Source: an uncultured Collinsella sp.
GTDB taxonomy: Bacteria > Actinomycetota > Coriobacteriia > Coriobacteriales > Coriobacteriaceae
Direction of reading: 5' to 3'
Assembly (NCBI GenBank): GCA_958354105.1
Contig: CATWVA010000029.1
Location: 1-21,369 of the forward strand
Length of the DNA: 21,369 nucleotides
The position numbers and the translations under genes are program-made. The notes below the pieces were generated by a model. That model made no database searches, was not told where the DNA came from, and was given only the letters and a program-made list of their open reading frames with translations. This document shows, one piece after another, positions 6,706 to 14,531 of the stretch. Each line of letters opens with the position of its first letter. Within the stretch, counting starts at the first letter, position 1.

Positions 6706-8118
6706 CTATTTAGAATCCGAGTCGTCCATGGAGCCGTCAATGCCGGTTTTGGTGTCGTCATCCGTGTTGGAGTCATCGTCCTTGGCGAAGGGATTCTTGA
6801 AGAAACCCGTGGCATCGGGCTGAAGACCCGAGAGCTTGATCCAGGGATTATCGAGCTCGGGCTTGGGCATGGCCTTGGCCTCGGGCGCGGTCTCGTTGCC
6901 GATGAGCTCGGACTCGTAGATGAAGGTGTCGTCTCCAAGCGCGTCATAGGCGGCGACCGGGTTGCCATCGGCATCGCGGTACGGTGTGCCCTTAAACACG
7001 GCGCCGTCATAGGCCACAAGCTGGCGGCCGGTCTCATTCTCGAAGTAGTACACGAAGATACCCTTGAGGGCCGCGCACAGTGGGATGGCAATAATCATGC
7101 CGATGGGGCCCATGAGTGCCGAGCCAATAACGAGCGCCGTGAGGCTCATGATGGGATGCACCTGCACCGAGCTCTGCATGACCTTAGGCGAAATCACGTT
7201 GTCGGTGACGTTTTGCGCGACCATCGTCACGATGAGCGTCCATAACGCCAACATGGGGCTGAACATGAAACCGAGCACTGTGGCGATTGCTGCGCTCACC
7301 CAAGGACCGACGACCGGAACCAAATGCATGATGCCGGTAAAGATAGCCATGAGCGCCGCATACGGATGGCCGATGATCATAAAACCGATAAAGGCGAGGA
7401 ACCCACCGCAGATGGACGTCACGACCATACCGCGCATGTAGCCGCCGACAGAGCGAGAAAGGATGGCGACCATAAAGCGGTACGAGGTCTCCTTCTCCTG
7501 ACCGATGATGGTGCAAATCTCGTGGTGCATGCGAGGGTAGTCGCAGGCCATCCAGTACGCAAGCACCAGACCAAGGAAGATAACGAACAACTGCGAGGCC
7601 GTATTGGTGATGAGCGGGAACACACCGCGGCCAAGCTCGGCAGCGATCTGAGACACATACTTCGATGCCAAGGCAACCAGCGACGAAAGATTATCGTCCA
7701 AATACTCCTTGAGCGGCGTGTTGTTGAGTGTCTTGGCATGCGAGATCATCTCATTGAGATCGCCACCCGCAACACGAAGCTGCTCGGGCAGGCGGCTCAG
7801 GACTTCCATGATCTGACCAAAGAGAATCGGCGACAAGATGCAAACGACACCGACGAGTACGGCAACAACAACAATAAGCGCGATAAGCGAACCGATGCCG
7901 CGATTCACGCCATGGTGCTCGAGCCAGTTGGTGATCGGGGACATCACAAAGGCAATGATGGAACCAACAGCGAGAAACTCAATAACCGGCGCCAGGATGC
8001 CCATAAGGTTAAAGATGACAGCGGCGATGACAATGCAGCCGACAACAGCCCAAATGCGAAGCGTCAGAATGCGGGTGTCGCGCAGCACGCGATCGGTTTG
8101 TTGGGGGTGCTCACTCAT
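6706..8118 (-). CDS. AI-2E family transporter (permease)
   Basis: A 470-residue polytopic membrane protein of the AI-2E (TqsA/YdiK/PerM) family. Members export or exchange small molecules or ions, and only a few have known substrates, so the substrate here is unknown. N-terminal helices lie at about 24-65 (IWAVVGCIVIAAVIFNLMG and following) and 76-100. A long amphipathic extramembrane region is followed by further helices (FPLITNTASQLFVIFLGLVLA). The conserved C-terminal block includes HLVPVVGPWVSAAIATVLGF and GPIGMIIAIPLCAALKGI. Unusually, the last ~90 residues form a hydrophilic tail ending in an Asp/Ser/Thr-rich stretch (KDDDSNTDDDTKTGIDGS). The start overlaps the sigma factor stop as ATGA, indicating translational coupling and possibly shared regulation with the sigma cassette. 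Confidence 0.9.
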   Translation of the reverse strand: MSEHPQQTDRVLRDTRILTLRIWAVVGCIVIAAVIFNLMGILAPVIEFLAVGSIIAFVMSPITNWLEHHGVNRGIGSLIALIVVVAVLVGVVCILSPILFGQIMEVLSRLPEQLRVAGGDLNEMISHAKTLNNTPLKEYLDDNLSSLVALASKYVSQIAAELGRGVFPLITNTASQLFVIFLGLVLAYWMACDYPRMHHEICTIIGQEKETSYRFMVAILSRSVGGYMRGMVVTSICGGFLAFIGFMIIGHPYAALMAIFTGIMHLVPVVGPWVSAAIATVLGFMFSPMLALWTLIVTMVAQNVTDNVISPKVMQSSVQVHPIMSLTALVIGSALMGPIGMIIAIPLCAALKGIFVYYFENETGRQLVAYDGAVFKGTPYRDADGNPVAAYDALGDDTFIYESELIGNETAPEAKAMPKPELDNPWIKLSGLQPDATGFFKNPFAKDDDSNTDDDTKTGIDGSMDDSDSK

Positions 8119-8906
8119 GAACGAATCATCACTCCGTCGGGGTCGATCTTGTCCTGAATCTTCTTAAGCGTGCGGCGCAGCAGACGCGAAACCTGCACCT
8201 GCGAGATACCCAGCTTCTTGGCGATCTCGATCTGGGTCATGCCCTTCACAAAGCGCAGCTCGATCACCTCGCGCTCGCGAGGCGAGAAATCACGAATGGC
8301 TTCCTCGATCACTAGGCGGTCATCGGTAAAGTCGAGCTCGTTGTCGTCGTCGGCGTAACGGTCGAGAATCGAGGGGGCATCGTCGGAATCGGACGCACCA
8401 GGAGCCTCGATGGGCACCGAGGTATAAGCCGAAGACGATTCCATAGCCTCGAGGACCTCATCGACAGTCACATCTAGATACTCAGCGATCTCCTCAACCT
8501 TGGGCGAACGCTGCAGCTCGTTGGTAAGTTTGTCAGTAGCTTGGTTGACCTTGGCCGAGAGCTCCTGCAGACGACGCGGTACGCGCACGCTCCAGCCCTT
8601 GTCGCGGAAATGGCGTTTGATCTCGCCCAAGATGGTAGGCGTGGCAAACGTGGTGAACTCGAGTCCGCGCTCAGGGTCAAAGCGGTCGATAGCCTTGAGC
8701 AAACCCAGATAACCGACCTGCATGAGGTCGTCGAGCGGCTCGCCGCGATTCTTAAATTTGTTGGCAAGAAACCTTACCAGGTTCATATGGGACATGACGA
8801 GCTGCTCGCGTGCGTCCGGATCACCGGTCTCCTTGTAGCGGCGAAACAGCTCGCGGGTTTTCTCCTTGTCCCAAGCGGTCTTGCCGCTCCGGGAACGTTC
8901 GGTCAT
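8115..8906 (-). CDS. SigB/SigF/SigG-type RNA polymerase sigma factor
   Basis: A 263-residue group 3 sigma-70 factor. Region 2 (about 28-100) has DDLMQVGYLGLLKAIDRF for core binding. The hallmark segment FATPTILGEIKRHFRDKGW followed by VRVPRRLQEL is typical of the sigma B/F/G subfamily. Region 3 (about 105-165) carries the RSPKVEEIAEYLDV helix-turn-helix. An acidic Asp-rich linker (DSDDAPS, DRYADDDNELD) precedes region 4 (about 205-255), with FSPREREVIELRF and the -35 reader MTQIEIAKKLGISQVQVSR. The start lies 1 base after the stop of the RsbW-like gene, and the stop overlaps the permease start. By family and context it is a stress or envelope-response sigma factor held by the upstream anti-sigma-like protein; regulon unknown. 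Confidence 0.94.
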   Translation of the reverse strand: MTERSRSGKTAWDKEKTRELFRRYKETGDPDAREQLVMSHMNLVRFLANKFKNRGEPLDDLMQVGYLGLLKAIDRFDPERGLEFTTFATPTILGEIKRHFRDKGWSVRVPRRLQELSAKVNQATDKLTNELQRSPKVEEIAEYLDVTVDEVLEAMESSSAYTSVPIEAPGASDSDDAPSILDRYADDDNELDFTDDRLVIEEAIRDFSPREREVIELRFVKGMTQIEIAKKLGISQVQVSRLLRRTLKKIQDKIDPDGVMIRS

Positions 8907-8907
8907 A

Positions 8908-9285
8908 TTAGATATCCGCCTTGAGGTCGAGGGAAAGCGTCAGGGGCGCCGCGGTCTTTTCGTAGGAGTCGCACACGCTTGCAAGGATGAGCTCGGCATA
9001 CACCGCAGCCTGGCCGTCTTCATCGACCGTAGCCTGATCGCCAAAGGTAATAGTCATGCCAACGTGGGTCTCATCGACATCGAATTTGATGGTGATGTCG
9101 TCGCAGTCGACCGCGGTGCAACCAAAAATGAAAGCCTCCTCGGCAGCCATGCGGATGTCCTCAATGCGATCGACAGACATAGAGCACAGGGCACCAACGT
9201 TGGCTGCCGTCATGCGCACAAGGCGAGCGAGACGCGGGTCACCGGCAACGGTCAGCGTGATAGGGCAGGTTGCTTCGCTACTCAT
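8908..9285 (-). CDS. RsbW-like anti-sigma factor homologue, ATP-binding motifs degenerate
   Basis: A 125-residue protein directly upstream of a SigB/F-type sigma gene, where RsbW/SpoIIAB anti-sigma kinases usually lie. The GHKL helix is recognisable as EDIRMAAEEAFIFGC near residues 42-56, matching DIxxAVxEAxxNA of RsbW. The N-box Asn is replaced by Phe (or Ile). I find neither the DxGxG (G1) box nor the GMGF-type G2 loop; in their place is FGDQATVDEDG followed by AELILASVCDSYE. It could therefore bind the sigma factor without acting as an ATP-dependent kinase. No RsbV-type partner is encoded nearby. The ATG at 9285 overlaps the DUF948 stop by 8 bases. Context makes anti-sigma activity likely; the biochemistry is inference. 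Confidence 0.72.
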   Translation of the reverse strand: MSSEATCPITLTVAGDPRLARLVRMTAANVGALCSMSVDRIEDIRMAAEEAFIFGCTAVDCDDITIKFDVDETHVGMTITFGDQATVDEDGQAAVYAELILASVCDSYEKTAAPLTLSLDLKADI

Positions 9286-9865
9286 CGCAGGACTCCTCAG
9301 AGGTCTCGGCGGGCGTGTAAGTGTAATACTGAGCCGGCTTGGCTACAGACTTCTGGCCATCATCGTCGCCCGCGGCGGCCTCGTCCTCGCCAATTAGGAC
9401 GCGCTCGGTAGGCCGCTCTGCCTCCGCAGCAGCAGCGGCGAGCTTGCGCTCGGTGTCAGCTGTAGGAGCCTTCACCTTATTGAAGAGCTTCTGCACAGCA
9501 CCGGCGGCAGAGTCGGTCACACTCGATACGGCATTGCTGGCCTCGGCCATGCTGCCGGTGACCTCGGAAATATCGCGGACGACCGCCTCGACTTCTACGA
9601 GGTTGGAGGTAAGGGCATCAACTGCCGTCTTACTCGACTTAAGCAGCGGCTCCATCTGGGCAAGTGCCGGCGTAAGCTCGTCGACAGCGCCGTCGAGTTT
9701 TGCCACCACCGGCTGCGCCTCGGCGATGGTGTTATTGAGGTCGTTCACGGTCTTATCGAGCGAGTCGACAACGTTGCGGGTCTTGCGCAGGGTAAGCGCG
9801 AGCTCAACAATAGCCCACACGCCGGCAATGGCAAGCACCAGCAGGGCGATTTGAATGGGACTCAT
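9278..9865 (-). CDS. DUF948-type membrane-anchored coiled-coil protein
   Basis: A 195-residue protein with one N-terminal transmembrane helix (about 4-24, IQIALLVLAIAGVWAIVELAL). A long amphipathic, heptad-like region (about 28-130) includes DSLDKTVNDLNNTIAEAQPV and repeated V/L spacing, as in DUF948 proteins. The tail is Ala/Glu/Asp-rich and ends with YYTYTPAETSEESCDE. The helix should hold the coiled coil on the cytoplasmic face. GGGAGG 5 bases before the ATG at 9865 is a strong ribosome site, so this is the first gene of the sigma cassette. Its stop overlaps the RsbW-like start. It may be the membrane sensor or scaffold of the cassette, but that is inferred from context only; DUF948 has no defined biochemical activity that I know of. 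Confidence 0.78.
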   Translation of the reverse strand: MSPIQIALLVLAIAGVWAIVELALTLRKTRNVVDSLDKTVNDLNNTIAEAQPVVAKLDGAVDELTPALAQMEPLLKSSKTAVDALTSNLVEVEAVVRDISEVTGSMAEASNAVSSVTDSAAGAVQKLFNKVKAPTADTERKLAAAAAEAERPTERVLIGEDEAAAGDDDGQKSVAKPAQYYTYTPAETSEESCDE

Positions 9866-9960
9866 ACAAGCCTCCCGAAGGAATCGAAATGCAGACGCCT
9901 TTCATGGTACCCCAAAGAAGGGGGAAGATACCCAAAGGGAATGTGCGAGGTGCCAAGGAC

Positions 9961-11310
9961 CTACTTGGGCGCGTTACCGCTACGGTCGCGTTCGCTTTGC
10001 TCTACGCGCCACTCTTCCCAGCCGCGGCCCGCAGGCTGCCAGAACGCGCCACGCTCCAGCCCCTCGGGCAAATAGCGCTGATCGACCCAGCCTTCGGGAT
10101 AATCATGCGGATACTTGTATACACCGTATTCGTCGCTACCTGGGCGATGACGATCGCGCAAATAACTCGGCACCTCACGTAAACCGCTGCTATGAATATC
10201 GGCCAACGCCGCGTCAATCGAGGCCTCACATGCGTTTGACTTAGGCGCCAAGCACACATAGAGTGCAGCCTGAGCAAGGTTAATGCGGCACTCGGGATAG
10301 CCAATGACCTCGGCAGACTTAAACGCGGCATGCGCCACCAAAAGCGCCTGCGGGTCGGCGTTGCCAACATCCTCAGAAGCGTGAATCATAATACGGCGAG
10401 CGATAAACTTAGGATCCTCCCCAGCATCGATCATGCGCGCGAGCCAATAGATCGTGGCATCGGGGTCACTACCGCGCATAGACTTAATAAACGCACTGAT
10501 GATGTCGTAGTGCATGTCGCCGTTTTTGTCATACGTAAAGCCGTGACGCGGGTTGGCGATCTTCACGTCATCCACGGTGATGGGATAGCGCTCCCCCGCC
10601 GCGGGCGCTGGCGTTCCCTCGGTATCGGGACGCGTGACGGCAATCTCGCTCGCAAGCTCGAGCGTCGTGAGCGCCGAGCGAGCGTCACCCGCTGCCAGCG
10701 TGCAGATGGTTTTGACCGTATCCTCATCGGCCGAGAACTTACCGTTCAAGCCCTGCGGTGCCTCGAGCGCACGCTCGATAAGCATGGCGATATCCTCATC
10801 CTTCAGATGCTCAAGCTCCACAACACGACCACGCGAGAGCAATGCCGAGTTGACCTCGAAGTACGGATTCTCCGTCGTAGCGCCAATCATAATTACGGTA
10901 CGGTTCTCAACTGCATGCAGCAGGGCATCCTGCTGCGACTTAGAGAAACGGTGAATCTCATCGATGAATAGAATGGTGCGGCGGTCGTACGTATTCAGGC
11001 GTGTCTTGGCCTCGTCAATCACGCGACGCAAGTCCTTCACGGTGCCCGTCACGGCGCTGACCTCGACAAACTCGCTCTTGGTATGGTTGGCGATAATGTG
11101 GGCCAGCGTCGTCTTACCCGTACCGGCCGGCCCGTACAGAATCACGCTCGAAAGCACATCGTGCTCGATCGCGGCACGCAACCATGAACCCTTACCGACG
11201 GCCTTTTGCTGGCCCACATACTCGTCAAGCGAATTGGGGCGCATGCGCACCGCAAGCGGCGCATTCTGAAAGGAACGCTCGCGCGTCGAAGCAGAAAAAA
11301 GGTCGTCCAT
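9961..11310 (-). CDS. rarA: Replication-associated recombination protein A (RarA/MgsA, AAA ATPase)
   Basis: A clamp-loader-like AAA+ ATPase acting at stalled replication forks. Visible motifs are Walker A GPAGTGKT, Walker B LFIDEIHRF followed by SKSQQDALL, sensor 1 MIGATTENP, the sensor/arginine region LLSRGRVVEL, and sensor 2 in GDARSALTTLE. The C-terminal MgsA tetramerisation domain includes HYDIISAFIKSMRGSDPDA, IHASEDVGNADP and NLAQAALYVCLAPKSN. It ends with PEGWVDQRYLPEGL. Start choice is uncertain. ATG 11310 (MDDLFSAS) matches the family N-terminus and has GGG at a normal distance; in-frame ATGs at 11316 and 11325 and a TTG at 11328 are alternatives. A TATACT -10-like box at 11355-11350 could give rarA its own promoter, but no good -35 is seen. 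A 95-base gap separates it from the DUF948 gene. Confidence 0.94.
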   Translation of the reverse strand: MDDLFSASTRERSFQNAPLAVRMRPNSLDEYVGQQKAVGKGSWLRAAIEHDVLSSVILYGPAGTGKTTLAHIIANHTKSEFVEVSAVTGTVKDLRRVIDEAKTRLNTYDRRTILFIDEIHRFSKSQQDALLHAVENRTVIMIGATTENPYFEVNSALLSRGRVVELEHLKDEDIAMLIERALEAPQGLNGKFSADEDTVKTICTLAAGDARSALTTLELASEIAVTRPDTEGTPAPAAGERYPITVDDVKIANPRHGFTYDKNGDMHYDIISAFIKSMRGSDPDATIYWLARMIDAGEDPKFIARRIMIHASEDVGNADPQALLVAHAAFKSAEVIGYPECRINLAQAALYVCLAPKSNACEASIDAALADIHSSGLREVPSYLRDRHRPGSDEYGVYKYPHDYPEGWVDQRYLPEGLERGAFWQPAGRGWEEWRVEQSERDRSGNAPK

Positions 11311-11370
11311 AGTCATCCCGTGCATCAATCAAAAACGTTTTCCACTAACAGTATACCGAATTTATACGAA

Positions 11371-12618
11371 CTACCGTTCGTTAATATAGGTACGATGCGG
11401 AAACTCCAGACCAGGGAACAGCTTGCTCGTGAGCTCACAGAAATAGCCATCCGTCATGCTCGCGATATAATCCACCACGGCTTGGTCCTTGTCGTCCTGC
11501 CAGGCATAGGTGCGATCGTAGTAGGAAAGCTGCTGCTCAATGCGCGAAATATGGTGCTTAAAGATGTAAGAGGACTCGTCGCCACTGTTTAGATCCCGCA
11601 GGCAACGGTCGTAGAGCTTTACGAACGCCTCGCGCAGCTCCGCCTCGGAATCGCCTTCGATACCGCCCTTGCTATAGATCTTCTCGTAGTTCTCGCGCTT
11701 GGCTCGGCGAATTTCCTCAAACAGGTCCTCGCTCATCTCGATGCGCGGTTTGCCGTAGCTATGCTCAACGATATCGATAGAGGCATGCGTAAGGATCCAA
11801 CTGTTGTATGCTCCGCCTAGGTCATCGTCAAAAGCGTCGGGTGACAGCAGGCCCGCCGCAATGGCGTCTTGGCGATCGCGCCCAACGTAGGCAAGGATAT
11901 CAGAGATGCGGACCACGCAGCCTTCGAGCGTCATGGGACGCAGATGCTCAATTGCGCTATAGCCCGTGGCAATGCAATCCTCAACCGTCTGGTCAAACTG
12001 GTCAAAGGAGCTCATGTCCGAGAGCTCAAACACACGCTGCTCGTACTCGCCGTTATGGCATAGCACGCCGTCGAGCGTCTGGAGCGACACGTTGCGGCCG
12101 TACAGCGCGTCGAGCACGCGGACCGACTGCACGTTATGGAAAAAATAACGCCTCGTACGCTCATGATAGATATCGTTGAGGAAGCGCTCGCCGGCATGGC
12201 CGAAAGGCGTATGTCCCAAGTCGTGACCCAGGCCAATCGCCTCTATCAGATCGCAATTGAGCCCCAGGGCGCGACCGATATCGCGCGCAATACGGGAGAC
12301 AAGCTGCACGTGCAAACCGCGGCGTGACAGATCGTCATTGCTACGGAAGCTAAAGACCTGCGTTTTGCCTGCATAACGGGTGTACGCCGGAAGATGAAGT
12401 ATCTTTTCGGTATCGCGCATAAACGCCGGACGCATGAGCGTGCCCTCGTCTGCGACCCGATTGACACGTCGGATGACCTGGTCGTCACCACATCGATAGG
12501 GATTAACGACACCCGAGCCGCGGTCGGCGGCGATACGCTCGTCCAGCTCGGGCGACAACGCCGCAGGAATGCGATCCATACGCGCCTTAATGGCGGCTGT
12601 CTGTTGATTGGTTGCCAT
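11371..12618 (-). CDS. dgt: Deoxyguanosinetriphosphate triphosphohydrolase-like protein (HD domain)
   Basis: A 415-residue dNTP triphosphohydrolase of the dGTPase HD superfamily, which splits dNTPs into nucleoside and triphosphate and helps balance nucleotide pools. HD-domain residues are visible: H103 in RRGLHVQLVSRIARDIG, the H132-D133 pair in GLGHDLGHTPFGHAGE with H136 and H141, then FFHNVQSVRVL and CHNGEYEQ. The N-terminal RDTEKILHLPAYTRYAGKTQV matches the usual RD...RILHSxAFRRLxxKTQV segment. ATG 12618 (MATNQQ) is preceded by AAGGAG at about 6 bases; an upstream ATG inside that leader has no such site. It lies 31 bases downstream of the prepilin peptidase gene and 54-60 bases upstream of rarA. 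Confidence 0.93.
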   Translation of the reverse strand: MATNQQTAAIKARMDRIPAALSPELDERIAADRGSGVVNPYRCGDDQVIRRVNRVADEGTLMRPAFMRDTEKILHLPAYTRYAGKTQVFSFRSNDDLSRRGLHVQLVSRIARDIGRALGLNCDLIEAIGLGHDLGHTPFGHAGERFLNDIYHERTRRYFFHNVQSVRVLDALYGRNVSLQTLDGVLCHNGEYEQRVFELSDMSSFDQFDQTVEDCIATGYSAIEHLRPMTLEGCVVRISDILAYVGRDRQDAIAAGLLSPDAFDDDLGGAYNSWILTHASIDIVEHSYGKPRIEMSEDLFEEIRRAKRENYEKIYSKGGIEGDSEAELREAFVKLYDRCLRDLNSGDESSYIFKHHISRIEQQLSYYDRTYAWQDDKDQAVVDYIASMTDGYFCELTSKLFPGLEFPHRTYINER

Positions 12619-12649
12619 GGCATGCTCCTTAAAAAGGGCGCGCAAACGG

Positions 12650-13072
12650 TTACAGCGTACTACCCACGAACTCGATTATGGCAAATATCGGCACCAAAAA
12701 CGGCAGCAAAGGCAGGGAGCGTGATTTTGCGATGAGACAGGCGGCGGCAAGAGCCAGGAGCGCAACCGCAAACGCGACGACACCACCCAGGGGATCGAAG
12801 GTACAAAGGGCAAAGAGCGCCTTGACGTCCCCCATGCCAATGCCGGGGGCTTGGCGGAGGCGACGCCAGAGCGACTCAGTGAGCACAAGGGCAAGGTAGA
12901 CAATGACCGCAAGACCGGCGTGGTCAAGTGCCGTGTTAACACCTCTGTCGAGCCAAACGCCCGCAAGCGCCGCCACCGCACACGCGCCGGCAAGCTCATT
13001 GGGAAACCGCCGCTCACGGGTATCAATCCACGCACCGGCAAAGGCGCAGATCCAAAATGGGATGTAGAACAT
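12650..13072 (-). CDS. Prepilin peptidase, minimal A24 family (TadV/CpaA-like)
   Basis: A 140-residue membrane protein with about five or six hydrophobic segments. Two catalytic Asp sites of type IV prepilin peptidases are present: D in AWIDTRERRFPNEL near residue 17 and GMGDVKALFAL (GxGD motif) near residue 80. It lacks the N-terminal methyltransferase domain of long PilD/ComC enzymes, so it resembles the short Tad/CpaA or archaeal type. It would cut leader peptides of prepilin-like proteins at the inner face of the membrane. The ATG at 13072 has GGAGG at a good distance, against a longer frame starting in the preceding hairpin. No pilin or secretion ATPase gene is in the window, so its substrates are encoded elsewhere. 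It is preceded closely by a stem-loop element and followed by the dNTPase gene. Confidence 0.87.
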   Translation of the reverse strand: MFYIPFWICAFAGAWIDTRERRFPNELAGACAVAALAGVWLDRGVNTALDHAGLAVIVYLALVLTESLWRRLRQAPGIGMGDVKALFALCTFDPLGGVVAFAVALLALAAACLIAKSRSLPLLPFLVPIFAIIEFVGSTL

Positions 13073-13103
13073 CGTGTACCTCCATGAACAGCTGCTCAAA
13101 AGC

Positions 13104-13145
13104 AAAAACCACCACAAAGGTGCCTGTCCCCTTTGTGGTGGTTTT
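13104..13145 (-). repeat. Gene-end stem-loop element, copy 1 (terminator-like)
   Basis: A perfect 16-bp inverted repeat, AAAACCACCACAAAGG (13105-13120) against its complement at 13130-13145, encloses a 9-nt loop. Read in the sense of the glycosyltransferase gene, the loop region is GGACAGGCA, and the right arm runs into five T (13108-13104). It begins 8 bases after the glycosyltransferase stop codon and can act as its terminator. It shares loop and arm sequence with the element at 20766-20807. Confidence 0.85.
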
Positions 13146-13153
13146 GATGGTGG

Positions 13154-14449
13154 TTATTTGGCGCCCTGCATGACCTCGTCGAGGGTAACGTTGACGGCGT
13201 GCTGCGTCGGGACCCAGTCGACCTTTAGGAACAGTGCAGCCACCGTGATGGGGATATAGCTGAACATAAAGATCGGGAAGGTAAACAGGTTGGTCACCAG
13301 ACGCCACTTTTGCGCGCAGTGAATGTGCTTGTACTCAAAGATAGTCGTGAGCAGCGCCAGGATAAAGAAGGTCTGATACATCATGGCAAAGGTCATAATG
13401 AGCGAAGCAGCGCACGCCTGCATCTCGACCTCGGTGGCCAGGAAGCCGTGCGAAAGACCGCCCACAATCAGGAACGTGGCATTAGCGAGCATCGAGATCA
13501 ACGATAGCAGCATACCCGGAGCGATGGTCATAAACATGTCATATGCGGCAAAGCGATGATAGCGGAACGTCGATTTGACAAGATGCTTGCCATAGGTAAA
13601 AAAGACCTGGTAGAAGCCCTTGGTCCAACGCATGCGCTGTTTCCAGGACGCCTTAAACGTCACCGGCTGCTCGTCAAAGAACTCCGCCGGCGCATACCCG
13701 ATGCGAATGCCGTGAATGGCGCAGAACGTGGTGAACTGAATGTCCTCGGTCAGCGTGTGGAACTGCCAGCCGTGCATGCCCTCAATAACACTGGCGGAGA
13801 TGAGGTAGCCCGAACCCGAAACAGCACAGGAAGTCTTGCAGATATTACGTGCGTTATTGAGGAAACGCGCCTCGCGCAGGTACCAAGTGGCGTTGGCAGC
13901 CGAGATCCACGAGCTGCCAAAGTTCTTGGAGTTGCGGTAGCTTGTGACCACATGGAAGCCCTGGTCAAAGGCGTCATTCATCTTGGAGACGTAATCGCGG
14001 GAGATAACGTTATCGGCATCGAAGATAAAGTAGCCCTCAAAGGTATCAGGATACTCGTTAAGGATGCGGTCAAAACCAAAGTCCATAACCCAGCTCTTAC
14101 CCTTACGGGCCAGGTCGTTACGCTCATAGACGATGGCGCCAGCCTCGCGAGCGAGCTGCGCCGTGTTATCGGTGCAGGCATCGGCAACCACGAAGACCTC
14201 GATAAGCTCGGACGGATAGTCCTGGTCTTTGATGGAGCGCACGAGATTGGCAATTACCGCCTCCTCGTTATGCGCCGCAATGAAGAAGGCATAGCGATGG
14301 AGCTTTTTGGCCTTGGGAGGTGCAACCTCACCGCGCAGGGCGCCAATGACAAAGAAGACCACCTGGTACAGAAAGCAGACCGTGAGCAGCGTAACCACAA
14401 TCTGGTTAAAGATCACGATGGGCGTGTTGGTTTGTAAAAAGGCGAGCAT
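13154..14449 (-). CDS. Membrane-bound family 2 glycosyltransferase (BcsA-like, QxxRW type)
   Basis: A 431-residue inner-membrane glycosyltransferase. One helix at about 13-38 is followed by a cytoplasmic GT2 domain with FIAAHNEE (56-63), VVADACTDNT (87-96), the DxD motif DADN (144-147), TED (234-236, catalytic base region) and QRMRW (271-275). These are the signatures of processive or semi-processive synthases related to cellulose/hyaluronan/PNAG enzymes. Four or so helices follow in the C-terminal part (about 300-420). It probably builds or extends an envelope polysaccharide or glycolipid; sugar donor and product cannot be read from sequence. The ATG at 14449 is preceded by GGGAG. The 82-base gap behind rluD holds a weak promoter candidate (TTGAAC and an AT-rich AGATATA). 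No PilZ domain or partner gene is adjacent. Confidence 0.9.
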   Translation of the reverse strand: MLAFLQTNTPIVIFNQIVVTLLTVCFLYQVVFFVIGALRGEVAPPKAKKLHRYAFFIAAHNEEAVIANLVRSIKDQDYPSELIEVFVVADACTDNTAQLAREAGAIVYERNDLARKGKSWVMDFGFDRILNEYPDTFEGYFIFDADNVISRDYVSKMNDAFDQGFHVVTSYRNSKNFGSSWISAANATWYLREARFLNNARNICKTSCAVSGSGYLISASVIEGMHGWQFHTLTEDIQFTTFCAIHGIRIGYAPAEFFDEQPVTFKASWKQRMRWTKGFYQVFFTYGKHLVKSTFRYHRFAAYDMFMTIAPGMLLSLISMLANATFLIVGGLSHGFLATEVEMQACAASLIMTFAMMYQTFFILALLTTIFEYKHIHCAQKWRLVTNLFTFPIFMFSYIPITVAALFLKVDWVPTQHAVNVTLDEVMQGAK

Positions 14450-14531
14450 GCAGGCTCCCAGGAACGCATTACGTAAACAACCGTATATCTTACCGCAGGC
14501 TTACCGAGTTCAAGAAACCACCTAATACTGG

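Noticed and set aside
9866..9960. Two GGGTAT/GGGTAC boxes upstream of the DUF948 gene as sigma-B-type -10 elements (autoregulation)
   Set aside because: No GTTT-type -35 element lies 12-15 bases upstream of either box, so a sigma-B-like promoter could not be supported.
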